In this document: one piece after another, positions 1-7,772 of the stretch
Position numbering within the stretch: position 1 is the first letter of the stretch
Layout of the letters: each line of letters starts with the position of its first letter
Made by a program: the position numbers and the translations under genes
Notes under the pieces: model-generated
Told to the model about the DNA's origin: nothing
Seen by the model: only the letters and a program-made list of their open reading frames with translations
Database searches by the model: none
NCBI RefSeq assembly: GCF_047121295.1
Contig: NZ_CP139447.1
Location: 310,001-374,000, forward strand
DNA from: Longispora sp047121295
GTDB lineage: Bacteria; Actinomycetota; Actinomycetes; Mycobacteriales; Micromonosporaceae
Direction: 5' to 3'
DNA: 64,000 nt

Positions 1-340
1 ACGAGCCGAAGCCGGAGTGCTCCTTGCCGGCCATCGGGTGCCCGCCGACGAACCGCCGGCCGGCCATCAGCGCGGCCACCGGCCCCTTCACGGACGTCAC
101 GTCGCTGATCAGGCCCCGGTACCCGTCGAGGTCGCCGAGCAGGTCCGGCAGCGCCGGCAGCGGGACGGCCAGGAACACGACGTCGGTGTCCCGCACTGCC
201 TCGCGCACCGAGCCGGCGGCCCCCGCGAGCTGCCGGGTGACCGGGTCCGCGTCGTAGCCGGTGACCTGGTGCCCGGCCGCGCCGAGCGCCCGGAGGAGTG
301 ACCCGCCGATGAGGCCGAGCCCGAGTACCGCGATCCGCAT
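1..340 (-). CDS. tyrA: Prephenate dehydrogenase, 5' part only
   Basis: This is the N-terminal 113 residues of prephenate dehydrogenase, which oxidatively decarboxylates prephenate in tyrosine synthesis; the rest lies beyond the left edge. The protein starts with an NAD-binding Rossmann motif (AVLGLGLIGGSLLRALG), followed by VFLAVPLPALPDLL, a DVTSVKG segment and a GGHPMAGKEHSGF segment, all typical of the family. The start is the ATG at 340. A TAGGCT box at 347-352 on the same strand lies six bases upstream, so the mRNA is probably leaderless. In actinobacteria this gene often sits beside tadA and a serine tRNA, as here. Confidence 0.93.
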   Translation of the reverse strand, partial: MRIAVLGLGLIGGSLLRALGAAGHQVTGYDADPVTRQLAGAAGSVREAVRDTDVVFLAVPLPALPDLLGDLDGYRGLISDVTSVKGPVAALMAGRRFVGGHPMAGKEHSGFGS

Positions 341-533
341 CGCAACAGCCTAAACCCCACCCCTTTTCCAACCCTTTTTCCTGGTTACGAGTGGGCCGTC
401 CCCGGCCGCGCCGGCCGCCCCGCCCGACCCGCTCCCCGCCGGGCCCCGCCCGGGGCGTCGGGCCCGCGACCTGCCCGGGCCTCTGTGGACTTCCTCGGCT
501 CCGCCGGCCCCCAGTTCGGCTAGGCTCGCACCT

Positions 534-848
534 GTGATGCCCTATCCCCGCCCAGGCCGGCCGCACTTCCGGGAGCCGAACCCGGTCCGCCTCCCGGCCC
601 TGGCCGCCGGGGCGGGCGCGGCGGCCGTCTGGTTTCTCCTCTTCGCCTTCTTCTGGGGCGGAGCGGTCGGTTACGCCTGGTTGACGATCCTGGCCGGCGT
701 CCTGGCCGCCCTGGCCGCCGGCCTGCTCGCCCTGCGCGGCGACCGGGGGGTGGCGGTCGGCATCGCGCTGGTCGCCGGGTTCGCGCTCGCCGCCCTCGGT
801 GTGGTGCTCACCACCTACTGGGTAGGCGGCGACTGGCTGCTTTGGTAA
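534..848 (+). CDS. Small membrane protein, unknown function
   Basis: A 104-residue protein with a short polar N-terminus and three hydrophobic stretches (about residues 20-45, 48-67 and 73-95), ending in WLLW. I do not recognise a family. It starts at GTG 534 or ATG 537. A TAGGCT box at 521-526 is seven bases before the GTG, which favours the GTG and a leaderless transcript. It is divergent from tyrA; the 190 bases between them are GC-rich and hold nothing else I can name. It is probably an integral membrane protein, but its role cannot be inferred from its neighbours. Confidence 0.7.
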   Translation: MMPYPRPGRPHFREPNPVRLPALAAGAGAAAVWFLLFAFFWGGAVGYAWLTILAGVLAALAAGLLALRGDRGVAVGIALVAGFALAALGVVLTTYWVGGDWLLW

Positions 849-927
849 GCTCACTCAACGTCATGGAATATGCCCAATTTGCAGGCCGAGCTTGACGGGG
901 CTCGCGTGCGTTGGGCACGGTGGGAAC

Positions 928-1095
928 ATGTCGATGAGGCTCGAGCGACTTGAACCCGATCGCCGTCGCCGCCGGTTGCAGCTCCTCGCCGAGCTCGCCG
1001 ACGTGAAGGCGCTGCGGGACAGGATGCAGCCCCGTCGGGCCCGCTCCGAGCGCCTTCGGGAGCTCATCGCACTGCGCCGCCGTTGGGCCACGTAG
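928..1095 (+). CDS. Small arginine-rich helical protein, hypothetical
   Basis: A 55-residue, strongly basic, probably helical protein (RLERLEPDRRRRRLQLL, then AELADVKALRDRM) with no hydrophobic segment. Support comes mainly from the promoter: TTGACG at 892-897, an 18-base spacer, CACGGT at 916-921 and six bases to the ATG at 928, which would give a leaderless message. It lies between a small membrane protein gene and the tadA-associated gene. It resembles small charged coiled-coil proteins of actinomycetes, but I cannot assign a family, and a chance frame in GC-rich DNA is possible. Confidence 0.4.
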   Translation: MSMRLERLEPDRRRRRLQLLAELADVKALRDRMQPRRARSERLRELIALRRRWAT

Positions 1096-1174
1096 CCCGC
1101 GAGCGCGCGCCGCTTGTTGGCACGACTGCCGGCCAGGTACGCTCCGGCAAGTTGACGACTTGGCCGGGGGGATC

Positions 1175-1678
1175 GTGTCGCACTTTGCTGTAGCAGTCGT
1201 ACGGGATGGCTCCGGATGGACCGTCTCGGAGCTTGAGCTGCGTGGGGTCAGGGACGTCGAGGAAGCCGGCGACCGGCTCCGGGACGTGGCCGACGGTGAG
1301 CTCTCCCTACTGTTCGTCGAGGCCGAGGACGAGTATCTCGTCGTCGTCCGGATCGACGAGGACAATGACCTGCGCGTCTTCGGCTCCGACGCCGAGTACG
1401 CGGAGGAGTCCGCCCTCGGGGCCGCGCTCCTCGGGGACCTGGAGCCCGAACGGCTCCCGGACCTCGACGATGACGAGGACGACGAGGAGGAGGACGAGCG
1501 CCCCGCCTCCGACCCGGACAGCAACCCGGTCGGCGACGCGGACCTGCTCGCCGATCTGGGCATCCCCTCCGTGGCGCTGCTGAAGCTGTGCGCCCAGGAG
1601 GGCATGCTGCCGTCCGAGGTGACGACGAAGATCTGCGAGACGCTCGGCTGCGCGGATGACGTCGAGGAGCTCCGCTAA
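1175..1678 (+). CDS. tRNA adenosine deaminase-associated protein
   Basis: A 167-residue acidic protein of the family found next to tadA in actinobacteria. Its N-terminus (SHFAVAVVRDGSGWTVSEL) and a long acidic run around residues 90-105 (DDDEDDEEEDE) are typical. The C-terminal third is predicted helical (LLADLGIPSVALLKLCAQEG). The start is taken as GTG 1175 because a G-rich ribosome-binding stretch lies just before it; TTG 1160 is in frame but less likely. It overlaps the start of tadA by 23 bases, so the two are probably translationally coupled. Its biochemical role is not known; partnership with TadA is inferred from conserved neighbourhood. Confidence 0.85.
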   Translation: MSHFAVAVVRDGSGWTVSELELRGVRDVEEAGDRLRDVADGELSLLFVEAEDEYLVVVRIDEDNDLRVFGSDAEYAEESALGAALLGDLEPERLPDLDDDEDDEEEDERPASDPDSNPVGDADLLADLGIPSVALLKLCAQEGMLPSEVTTKICETLGCADDVEELR

Positions 1679-2120
1679 CGAGGCGATGGTCCGGCGGGCC
1701 CTCCAGGTCGCCGGCACCGCCGATCCACGCGACGTGCCGGTCGGCGCGGTCGTCTTCGACGCCGCCGGCCGTGAGATCGCGTCCGGCGTGAACATTCGCG
1801 AGGCTGCCGGTGATCCGACCGGGCATGCCGAGATCGTCGCCCTGCGGGCCGCCGCCGATGTGCTCGGCACCTGGCGGCTGGAGGGCTGCACCCTGGCCGT
1901 GACGCTGGAGCCGTGCACCATGTGCGCCGGGGCCCTCGTGCTGGCCCGGATCGGCACCGTCGTGTTCGGCGCGTGGGAGCCGAAGACCGGCGCGGTCGGT
2001 TCACTGTGGGACGTCGTCCGCGACCAGAGGCTCAACCACCGCCCCGAGGTGTACGGCGGCGTGTGCGAGGAGGAGTGCTCCTCCGCCCTGCGCGACTGGT
2101 TCCGGATGAACCACCGCTAG
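1656..2120 (+). CDS. tadA: tRNA-specific adenosine deaminase
   Basis: TadA deaminates A34 of the tRNA-Arg(ACG) anticodon to inosine. The 154-residue protein has the zinc-dependent cytidine/deoxycytidylate deaminase fold: HAE at residues 57-59 (catalytic Glu59) and PCTMC at 86-90 with two cysteine zinc ligands. The length suits the family. ATG 1656 lies inside the end of the upstream gene, implying coupled translation. The C-terminal LNHRPEVYGGVCEEECSSALRDWF is the usual TadA tail. Nothing is missing. Confidence 0.95.
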   Translation: MTSRSSANEAMVRRALQVAGTADPRDVPVGAVVFDAAGREIASGVNIREAAGDPTGHAEIVALRAAADVLGTWRLEGCTLAVTLEPCTMCAGALVLARIGTVVFGAWEPKTGAVGSLWDVVRDQRLNHRPEVYGGVCEEECSSALRDWFRMNHR

Positions 2121-2182
2121 CGCCGCTGACCCTTGCCGGACAAGATAGACGGGTGACTTCGGCGGCCCGAAAGGGAAACTCG

Positions 2183-3004
2183 ATGGATGTCCGGCGGGTT
2201 CGGTTCGGTGAGGCGTTGCGGAGGCTGCGCGAGGAACGGGACCTGACCCTCGAACAGGTCGGCGGCGAGATCGGCTGGTCCTATGTGCGCCTGCACCGGC
2301 TGGAGACAGCCGAGACAAGGCCCAGTGTGGACAGAGTCCGACCGCTCCTCGACCTGTACGGCATCAGGGAGCCCGAATACGGCAACCTGCTCGACCAGGC
2401 CCAGGACCTCTCCGTCGAGGGCTGGTGGCGCGAGCACCGGGGCTCCAAACCCGGCCAGCGGACGTACGCGGAGCTGGAGAGCGGCGTCACGGCCATCAAC
2501 GCGTACAGCGGCGCGATCGTGCCCGGCCTGCTCCAGACGGAGGACTACGCCCGGTACCGGATCCGCTCCGAGCTCGGCGACAGCGACCAGATCGCCACCG
2601 ACGCCAACCTCGCGGTCCGGATGGGCCGGCAGAAGGTGATCGGCTCGATCGACTTCGAGGTGATCCTCGACGAGGTCGTGCTGCTCCGGCCGTCGTGCCC
2701 GCCGGCCGTGATGGCCGAGCAGCTGCGGCACCTGGCGTCGGACCTGCCCCGGGTGACCGTCCGGGTGCTGCTGCTCAACCGGGTGATCGACGATTTCCTG
2801 CTGCCACAGAACACTTTCGCGTTGTACCGGCTGCCCGGCGGCGACGAGATCGGCCTGATCGACACGATGGCAATCGGTCCGCAGCCAATTGATGCTGACA
2901 AGTTGCCGTCCTATCGACACGCCTATGATCGGCTGCGAGACGCGGCCCTGAACATCGAGGATTCGCGGGAGTTCATTCTTCAGGCAGCGGAAGCGAAGAG
3001 ATGA
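2183..3004 (+). CDS. XRE-family regulator with DUF5753 domain
   Basis: A 273-residue DNA-binding protein. Residues 8-60 form a Cro/C1 helix-turn-helix (LRRLREERDLTLEQVGGEIG). The remainder is the DUF5753 domain, recognised by YSGAIVPGLLQTEDYARY and a C-terminal region ending in a short helix. Such proteins occur in dozens of copies per genome in actinomycetes, each paired with a small DUF397 protein, as here. The start is ATG 2183 with AAGGGA seven bases upstream; GTG 2153 is an in-frame alternative. Its stop overlaps the next start. In Streptomyces, members of this class influence development, but the target of this copy is unknown. Confidence 0.9.
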   Translation: MDVRRVRFGEALRRLREERDLTLEQVGGEIGWSYVRLHRLETAETRPSVDRVRPLLDLYGIREPEYGNLLDQAQDLSVEGWWREHRGSKPGQRTYAELESGVTAINAYSGAIVPGLLQTEDYARYRIRSELGDSDQIATDANLAVRMGRQKVIGSIDFEVILDEVVLLRPSCPPAVMAEQLRHLASDLPRVTVRVLLLNRVIDDFLLPQNTFALYRLPGGDEIGLIDTMAIGPQPIDADKLPSYRHAYDRLRDAALNIEDSREFILQAAEAKR

Positions 3005-3192
3005 TGTTCAGCAATTGGCGGAAGAGCCTCCGGAGCGACGGCGGTGCCAACTGCGTAGAGGTGGGAACGGCCATCGGGGTCGTCGGGGTGCGCGACACGA
3101 AGCAGCGGGGACGGGGCCCGGTGCTGGCGTTCGAGGCCGACGCGTGGCTGAGCTTCGTGGCCGCAGCCAAACGCGGCAACTTCAACCGGTAG
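3001..3192 (+). CDS. DUF397 protein, partner of XRE regulator
   Basis: A 63-residue DUF397 protein. It has the family signatures W(R)KS(L)RSDGGANCVEV near the N-terminus, VGVRDTKQRG in the middle and a final AWLSFVAAAKRG. The start ATG 3001 overlaps the stop of the XRE gene (ATGA), so both are made from one message. DUF397 proteins are thought to act with, or against, the adjacent helix-turn-helix protein in a toxin-antitoxin-like or regulatory pair; that is inference from published family context. A second, diverged pair lies at 54556-55586. Confidence 0.9.
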   Translation: MMFSNWRKSLRSDGGANCVEVGTAIGVVGVRDTKQRGRGPVLAFEADAWLSFVAAAKRGNFNR

Positions 3193-3310
3193 AAGGCTTC
3201 CGGCCCCGGGCCCGGCGGCCCTCCGGTGCTGCGGGCTGCGCCAGCCACCGGAGTTAAGGTAGCTTGCCCAGGCCGCGGCGCATCGCGGGCACATATCGGG
3301 ACGGACAGCC

Positions 3311-3739
3311 TTGAGCAGCATCGGTGAATTGGTCGGCGCCGTGACCCGGCATTCCGGTTTTCGGTATGTCGTCACGGGCGGGGCGAGTTTTCTCGTGGAC
3401 CTCACGACCCTGTACCTGCTACACGGCGTCGCCGGCCTGCCGCTCCCGTTGGCGACCGCGCTCGCATTCAGCACGGCATTCCTGGCGAATTTCCTGGTCA
3501 ACCGATTCTGGTCATTTTCGGCACGCGGCGCCATCGCCGGCCATTTCCTCCGCTACGGGATCCTGGTGCTCGCCAATCTGACCCTGACCGTCGTGCTGGT
3601 CCAGGCCCTGACCCGCCTCGGCCTGGACTACCGGGTCGCGAAGGCCGCCTGTACGGCCACCCTGTTCGTCGCGAACTACTTCGCCACCCGACTGTGGATC
3701 TACCGCCCCGGGCCGGCGGAGGTGGAGGCGGAGAGCTGA
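3311..3739 (+). CDS. GtrA-like membrane protein
   Basis: A 142-residue GtrA-family protein with four transmembrane helices. The first contains FRYVVTGGASFLVDLTTLYLL, and the last follows TLFVANYFATRLWIY, the conserved end of GtrA. Family members are thought to flip or help transfer lipid-linked sugars during cell-surface glycan synthesis. It starts at TTG 3311, the first in-frame initiation codon that keeps the whole first helix. No glycosyltransferase gene is adjacent, so its substrate is unknown. A strong terminator follows 12 bases after the stop. Confidence 0.85.
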   Translation: MSSIGELVGAVTRHSGFRYVVTGGASFLVDLTTLYLLHGVAGLPLPLATALAFSTAFLANFLVNRFWSFSARGAIAGHFLRYGILVLANLTLTVVLVQALTRLGLDYRVAKAACTATLFVANYFATRLWIYRPGPAEVEAES

Positions 3740-3751
3740 CCTGGACGAAGA

Positions 3752-3790
3752 CGCGAAGAGCCGGTACCCGATGGGCACCGGCTCTTCGCG
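3752..3790. terminator. Terminator hairpin with CCC-GAT-GGG tip
   Basis: A perfect 14-bp stem (CGCGAAGAGCCGGT with its complement), one A/C mismatch, then CCC-GAT-GGG at the tip. It lies two bases past the 3' end of the minus-strand tRNA-Ser and 12 bases past the gtrA-like stop on the plus strand, so it probably ends both transcripts. Two other hairpins in the window (7134-7162, 7724-7754) share the same tip. Confidence 0.85.
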
Positions 3791-3792
3791 TT

Positions 3793-3882
3793 TGGCGGTG
3801 GCGAGGGGATTTGAACCCCTGGAGGGCTTGCACCCTCACACGCTTTCGAGGCGTGCTCCTTAGGCCACTCGGACACGCCACC
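3793..3882 (-). tRNA. tRNA-Ser(CGA)
   Basis: Read on the minus strand, a complete class II tRNA: acceptor stem GGTGGCG/CGCCACC, anticodon stem CACGC/GCGTG enclosing CTCGAAA (anticodon CGA), a long variable arm, T-loop GGTTCAAAT, discriminator G and an encoded CCA (3793-3795). It decodes UCG. The terminator hairpin follows at once. Confidence 0.96.
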
Positions 3883-4025
3883 GCCAGCAAGGCTACAGGA
3901 CGCCCCCGGCCGCTGTCGCCCTGGGTTACGCGCCGGTGGTCGCGGCGCGGCGGCCGGGTGACACGGGTCGCCCGATCGGGCCAGCGAGCCGCCCCGGGGC
4001 GGGGTGGCCTGGCAGGATCACTGGC

Positions 4026-4733
4026 ATGAGTACGCACATCGGAGCGAAGCCGGGCGAGATCGCCGAACGGGTCCTGATGCCAGGGGACCCGCTGCGCGCG
4101 AAATGGATCGCTGAGACCTACCTCGAGGATGCCAAGTGCTACTCGACGGTGCGCAACATGTTCGGGTTTACCGGAAAGTACAAGGGAATCGATGTTTCCG
4201 TCCAGGGTTCCGGGATGGGCATGCCCTCGTGCTCGATCTACGTGCACGAACTGCTGGCCGAGTACGGCGTGAAGACGATCATGCGGGTGGGCAGCGCCGG
4301 CTCGATCCAGGAGGATCTCGACCTGCGGGACGTGGTCGCCGCCATCGGGGCCACCACCGACTCCGCGATGAACCGGCAGCGGTTCGACAACTTCGTCGAC
4401 TACGCTCCGGTCGCCGACTTCGGTCTGCTGCGCACCGCCGTGGACAAGGCCGCCGAGCGTGGCCTGGCCCTGCGGGTCGGCCCGGTCATGGCCGCAGACG
4501 CCTTCTACGGCGACCAGCCCGACCTGTACGGCAAGCTCGCCAACTACGGCGTGCTGTGCGTGGAGATGGAGACGGCGGCGCTGTACACGATCGCGGCGCG
4601 GTTCAAGGCGAAGGCCCTGACCCTGCTGACGATCAGCGACCACATCCTCCAGGGCACCGCGATGCCCGCCGAGGACCGCGAGCGCAGCTTCTCCCAGATG
4701 GCCGAGCTCGGCCTGGACACGATCATCGCGTAA
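4026..4733 (+). CDS. deoD: Purine-nucleoside phosphorylase, DeoD type
   Basis: A 235-residue hexameric-type purine nucleoside phosphorylase, which splits purine (deoxy)nucleosides with phosphate in salvage. It has the family motifs VLMPGDPLRAKWIAETYL (phosphate-binding GDP), GSGMGMPSCSIYVHELL, RVGSAGSI, and CVEMETAALYTIA carrying the ribose-binding Glu-Met-Glu. The catalytic Asp is in TISDHIL. Length matches E. coli DeoD (239). ATG 4026 is preceded by CAGGAT at 4013-4018, seven bases upstream, a leaderless-type arrangement. It converges with the TetR gene. Confidence 0.95.
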   Translation: MSTHIGAKPGEIAERVLMPGDPLRAKWIAETYLEDAKCYSTVRNMFGFTGKYKGIDVSVQGSGMGMPSCSIYVHELLAEYGVKTIMRVGSAGSIQEDLDLRDVVAAIGATTDSAMNRQRFDNFVDYAPVADFGLLRTAVDKAAERGLALRVGPVMAADAFYGDQPDLYGKLANYGVLCVEMETAALYTIAARFKAKALTLLTISDHILQGTAMPAEDRERSFSQMAELGLDTIIA

Positions 4734-4742
4734 CGCGGACGA

Positions 4743-4772
4743 GCCCGACGGCCGGGGACGCGGCCGTCGGGC
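4743..4772. terminator. Bidirectional terminator hairpin
   Basis: An 11-bp perfect stem GCCCGACGGCC/GGCCGTCGGGC with an eight-base loop, between the convergent deoD and tetR stops. There is no T-run, as is common in high-GC actinobacteria. Confidence 0.7.
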
Positions 4773-4774
4773 GG

Positions 4775-5500
4775 TCAGGCGCGGCGGGCCTGCACCCCGT
4801 CCAGGACGCACCGCAGCCCGTTGCCGAACTTGTCCTCGCGGACGCCCTCCAGCGCCTGCTGCCGCTGGGTGGCGTACATCTGGCGGAGGCGGGGGAAGGC
4901 CTGGACGGCCCGCTCGGCCGCCGGCAGCAGCCGGTCCGCCCACTCCTGCTCGGTCTGGCCGCTCTTGGCGAGCATGGTGAGGAACGCCGCCTCGGCCGTG
5001 GACATCCCGACGACGAAGGCGACCACCGTGGTGGTGGCGTCGTCGGCCTCCTGCAGCGTGAAGCCGGCCTCCTCGAGCACCGTGAGCAGGCCCTCGGACA
5101 TCCGCATCATGTTGGGCCCCAGGTAGATCACCCCCACCTCGCTGAGCACCGAGACGATCCACGGGTGCCGGAGGAACATCGACCGCATGTTGTACGCGGT
5201 CTGCGTGACCACCGCGCGCCAGTCCGCCGGGTCCTCGGCGGTGACCTCGATCTCGCCGATGACCTGGTCGACCACCAGCTCGAGCAGCTCGTCCTTGTTG
5301 GCCACGTGCGAGTACATCGAGGTGGCGCCGGCGTTCAGCCGGGTACCGAGCTTGCGCATGCTCAGCGCGTCGATCCCGTCCGCGTCGAGTAGCTCGATCG
5401 CGGCGGCCACGATCTGGTCCCGGCTCAGGGCCGGCTGGTCGCGCCGCTCCCGCTGCGGACGGGCCCACACGGACGGGAACACCTGCTGGTCGGCTGACAT
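4775..5500 (-). CDS. TetR-family repressor (TetR_C type)
   Basis: A 241-residue TetR/AcrR regulator. The N-terminal helix-turn-helix is at about residues 25-70 (LSRDQIVAAAIELLDADGID ... LSMRKLGTRLNAGATSMYSHV), ending in the TetR-class HVANKDELLELVVD. The ligand-binding C-terminus is of the tetracycline-repressor type. ATG 5500 has AGGAGT seven bases upstream. It is divergent from a drug-efflux gene, and four palindromes lie between them, so it most likely represses that gene and itself until a drug-like ligand binds. A TATCCT box at 5528-5533 on its strand may be its -10. The ligand is unknown. Confidence 0.9.
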   Translation of the reverse strand: MSADQQVFPSVWARPQRERRDQPALSRDQIVAAAIELLDADGIDALSMRKLGTRLNAGATSMYSHVANKDELLELVVDQVIGEIEVTAEDPADWRAVVTQTAYNMRSMFLRHPWIVSVLSEVGVIYLGPNMMRMSEGLLTVLEEAGFTLQEADDATTTVVAFVVGMSTAEAAFLTMLAKSGQTEQEWADRLLPAAERAVQAFPRLRQMYATQRQQALEGVREDKFGNGLRCVLDGVQARRA

Positions 5501-5543
5501 CGGGACTCCTCTGCGTCTGTCCTGGTCAGGATAGCGCCTCCAC

Positions 5544-5611
5544 GAACAGTGTACGGGGTTGCGAACACTGTGCGGTCGACCGTACAGTGTGCGGAGCGAC
5601 GTACACCGTAC
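5544..5611. promoter_or_regulatory. Array of four 11-bp operators, 19-bp period
   Basis: Four copies of the imperfect palindrome G(A/T)ACANNGT(A/G)C start at 5544, 5563, 5582 and 5601, exactly 19 bases apart: GAACAGTGTAC, GAACACTGTGC, GTACAGTGTGC and GTACACCGTAC. They fill the space between the tetR and efflux genes and cover a likely promoter (TTGCGA 5559-5564, 18 bases, TACAGT 5583-5588). The obvious binder is the adjacent TetR protein. The same design recurs at 29460-29545. Confidence 0.8.
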
Positions 5612-5632
5612 GGCCGAACGAGGGGTTGGAAC

Positions 5633-7123
5633 ATGGAACCGCAACGTCATCCGCGACGCTGGCTCATCCTGATCGTGCTGTGCCTGAGCACGTTGGTGCT
5701 GGTCATCGACAACATGGTGCTGACCGTGTCGATCCCGCCGATCGCGGCGGACCTGCGGGCCACCGCCCAGGACATCCAGTGGATCATCGACTCGTACATC
5801 CTGGTGTTCGCCGGGCTGCTGCTCACGGCGGGCAGCCTGTCGGACCGGTTCGGCAGGCGCCGGATCATGGTGGTCGGGCTGGTGCTCTTCGGGGCGGCGT
5901 CACTGGCGGCGGCGTACGCGCAGAACCCCGAGCAGCTGATCGCCGGCCGGGTCCTGATGGGCATCGGCGGCGCGCTGATCATGCCGAGCACGCTGTCGAT
6001 CCTGATCACGGTGTTCGACGAGAAGAGCCGACCCAAGGCGATCGCCGTGTGGAGCGCCGTCGCGATGTTCGGCCTGGTCGGCGGCCCGGTCCTCGGCGGC
6101 GTACTGATCTCGCACTTCTGGTGGGGCGCCGTCTTCCTGATGAACGTGCCGGTCGCCGCCATCGCGATCGTCGCCGCGCTGGTCCTGATGCCGGAGTCCC
6201 AGGGCCCGTGGCGCAGGGCCGACCCGCTCGGCATGCTGCTGTCCATGGTCGGCATGACCGCGCTGGTCTGGACGATCATCGAGTCGGCCAAGGAGGGCCT
6301 GTTCCACCAGCCCACGATGATCTCGCTCGCCGTCGCGGTGCTGAGCCTGGCGGCGTTCGGCGTCTGGGAGACCAGGACCGCGTCCCCGATGGTCCCGCTG
6401 AGCATGTTCCGGAACCGGGTCTTCACCGGCGCCAGCTTCTCGCTCGTCCTGCTCACGTTCGCCAACGGCGGGCTGATGCTGGTGCTGACCCAGTACCTCC
6501 AATTCGTTCTTGGCTATTCGCCCTCCGAGACCGGCCTGTCCTTCGCCCCGCTGGCCGTCGCGACGCTCGCCTTCAACGCGGTCGGCGCCACCCTGGGCCA
6601 GAAGCTCGGCAATCGGGTGATGACCGCGATCGGGCTCGCCGTGATCGCGGCCGGCATCGGCGGCCTGTCGGCCCTCCCGTCGGACGCGTCATTCTGGATG
6701 CTGGCGGCGGCCATGGTCGTGATCGGGATCGGCGGCGGCCTGGCCATGCCGGCGGCCACCGGGGCCCTGATGGGCGCAGTCCCGGCCGAGCACGCCGGCG
6801 TCGGGTCCGCGCTCAACGACACGGTCCAGCAGACCGGCGCCGCGCTGGGCGTGGCCATCCTGGGCGCGGTCCTGTCCAGCACCTACTCGGGAGCGATGCC
6901 GGACTCCGCCCCCGAGGCGGCCCGGCGCTCGATCACCGAGGCGCTCGCCGACCCGGGGCTCGCGGCCACCGCCCGGGAGGCGTTCACCGGCGCGATGTCG
7001 GCGAGCTTCCTGGTCGGGGCGGTCGGGGTGCTGGCGGCGGCGGTGCTGGCCCTGGTGCTGATGCGGGACAAGGCCGGCGTGCCGCCGGTCGCCGCGGAGC
7101 CGGAGCTGGAACACGCTGCCTGA
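5633..7123 (+). CDS. MFS drug-efflux transporter, DHA2 (EmrB/QacA) type
   Basis: A 496-residue, 14-helix major facilitator of the drug:H+ antiporter-2 family. Helix 1 carries the LVIDNMVL motif D1; the loop after helix 2 has motif A (GSLSDRFGRRR); helix 5 has motif C (GLVGGPVLGGVL). ATG 5633 has GAGGGG nine bases upstream. The divergent TetR and the palindrome array make this an inducible export system. A terminator with the CCC-GAT-GGG tip follows the stop. It resembles the transporter at 29556-31001 in organisation and family, but the two sequences are diverged. The substrate is unknown. Confidence 0.92.
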   Translation: MEPQRHPRRWLILIVLCLSTLVLVIDNMVLTVSIPPIAADLRATAQDIQWIIDSYILVFAGLLLTAGSLSDRFGRRRIMVVGLVLFGAASLAAAYAQNPEQLIAGRVLMGIGGALIMPSTLSILITVFDEKSRPKAIAVWSAVAMFGLVGGPVLGGVLISHFWWGAVFLMNVPVAAIAIVAALVLMPESQGPWRRADPLGMLLSMVGMTALVWTIIESAKEGLFHQPTMISLAVAVLSLAAFGVWETRTASPMVPLSMFRNRVFTGASFSLVLLTFANGGLMLVLTQYLQFVLGYSPSETGLSFAPLAVATLAFNAVGATLGQKLGNRVMTAIGLAVIAAGIGGLSALPSDASFWMLAAAMVVIGIGGGLAMPAATGALMGAVPAEHAGVGSALNDTVQQTGAALGVAILGAVLSSTYSGAMPDSAPEAARRSITEALADPGLAATAREAFTGAMSASFLVGAVGVLAAAVLALVLMRDKAGVPPVAAEPELEHAA

Positions 7124-7133
7124 GCGACGACGT

Positions 7134-7162
7134 AGGGCCGGAACCCGATGGGTTCCGGCCCT
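7134..7162. terminator. Terminator hairpin with CCC-GAT-GGG tip
   Basis: A perfect 13-bp stem AGGGCCGGAACCC/GGGTTCCGGCCCT closing a GAT loop, ten bases after the efflux stop and facing the convergent DoxX-like gene. It has the same tip as 3752-3790 and 7724-7754. Confidence 0.85.
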
Positions 7163-7249
7163 TACACGTGGGGTTGATGCTCGGGCGCGGCCCGGGGCGA
7201 TGCGGCGCGGCCTGGCGTCCGTGGCGCGTGGGGTGGCGCGGAGTGGTGG

Positions 7250-7597
7250 TCAGCCGGTGAAGGCGAGAGCCAACGACGCGACCGCCGGCGCCATGTAGAT
7301 CAGCGGGAAGGCGACGTGCCCGTAGGAGCGGGCCCGCAGCACCGTGATCACGGCACCGCCGAAGTAGAGCACCAGGCCGATGGCGGCGGCGATCCCGATG
7401 ACGGGTACGACCAGGCCGACCAGCATCCCGACGCCCCCCGCGACCTTGGCGCTGGCGAGCCAGGGCCACCACGACCGGGGCACGCCGTACGCGGCCAGCG
7501 GCTCGACGACGAACGCGGCGCCCCGGAAGATCGAGATGCCGGAGAAGGCGGCCATGGCGGCGCCCAGGACGGTGACGACGATGAAGGCGATGGACAT
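7250..7597 (-). CDS. DoxX-like membrane protein
   Basis: A 115-residue protein with four hydrophobic helices, matching the DoxX-like family: an N-terminal helix, FRGAAFVVEPLAAYGVPRSW, then SAKVAGGVGMLVGLVVPVIG with the family's conserved Lys-Gly-rich segment, and a last helix near the C-terminus. ATG 7597 has AGGAGC six bases upstream. It is a single-gene unit between two terminators. DoxX-like proteins are linked to redox or thiol homeostasis in mycobacteria, but this small subclass has no assigned function. Confidence 0.8.
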   Translation of the reverse strand: MSIAFIVVTVLGAAMAAFSGISIFRGAAFVVEPLAAYGVPRSWWPWLASAKVAGGVGMLVGLVVPVIGIAAAIGLVLYFGGAVITVLRARSYGHVAFPLIYMAPAVASLALAFTG

Positions 7598-7723
7598 CGG
7601 GGTGCTCCTCGACTGGCGGGTGGTGTTCTTCGCGGTTCTGCTGTGTTGACCCGGGGGAGCGGGCGGGTGTGACAGCCGGGGGAAGAATTTTTCGTAGACG
7701 CCGCCGAGGGGCGGGAAACGACA

Positions 7724-7754
7724 TGTGGCCGGGACCCGATGGGTCCCGGCCACA
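7724..7754. terminator. Terminator hairpin with CCC-GAT-GGG tip, after tRNA-Ser
   Basis: A perfect 14-bp stem TGTGGCCGGGACCC with its complement closing a GAT loop, about 20 bases past the 3' end of the minus-strand tRNA-Ser(GGA). It probably terminates that tRNA transcript, mirroring the hairpin after tRNA-Ser(CGA). Confidence 0.8.
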
Positions 7755-7772
7755 CGTTGCGCCTGTACAGGC

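Noticed and set aside
3498..5468. Long minus-strand frame through gtrA-like, tRNA-Ser and deoD
   Set aside because: It runs through a tRNA gene and antisense to deoD; no domain or start signal.
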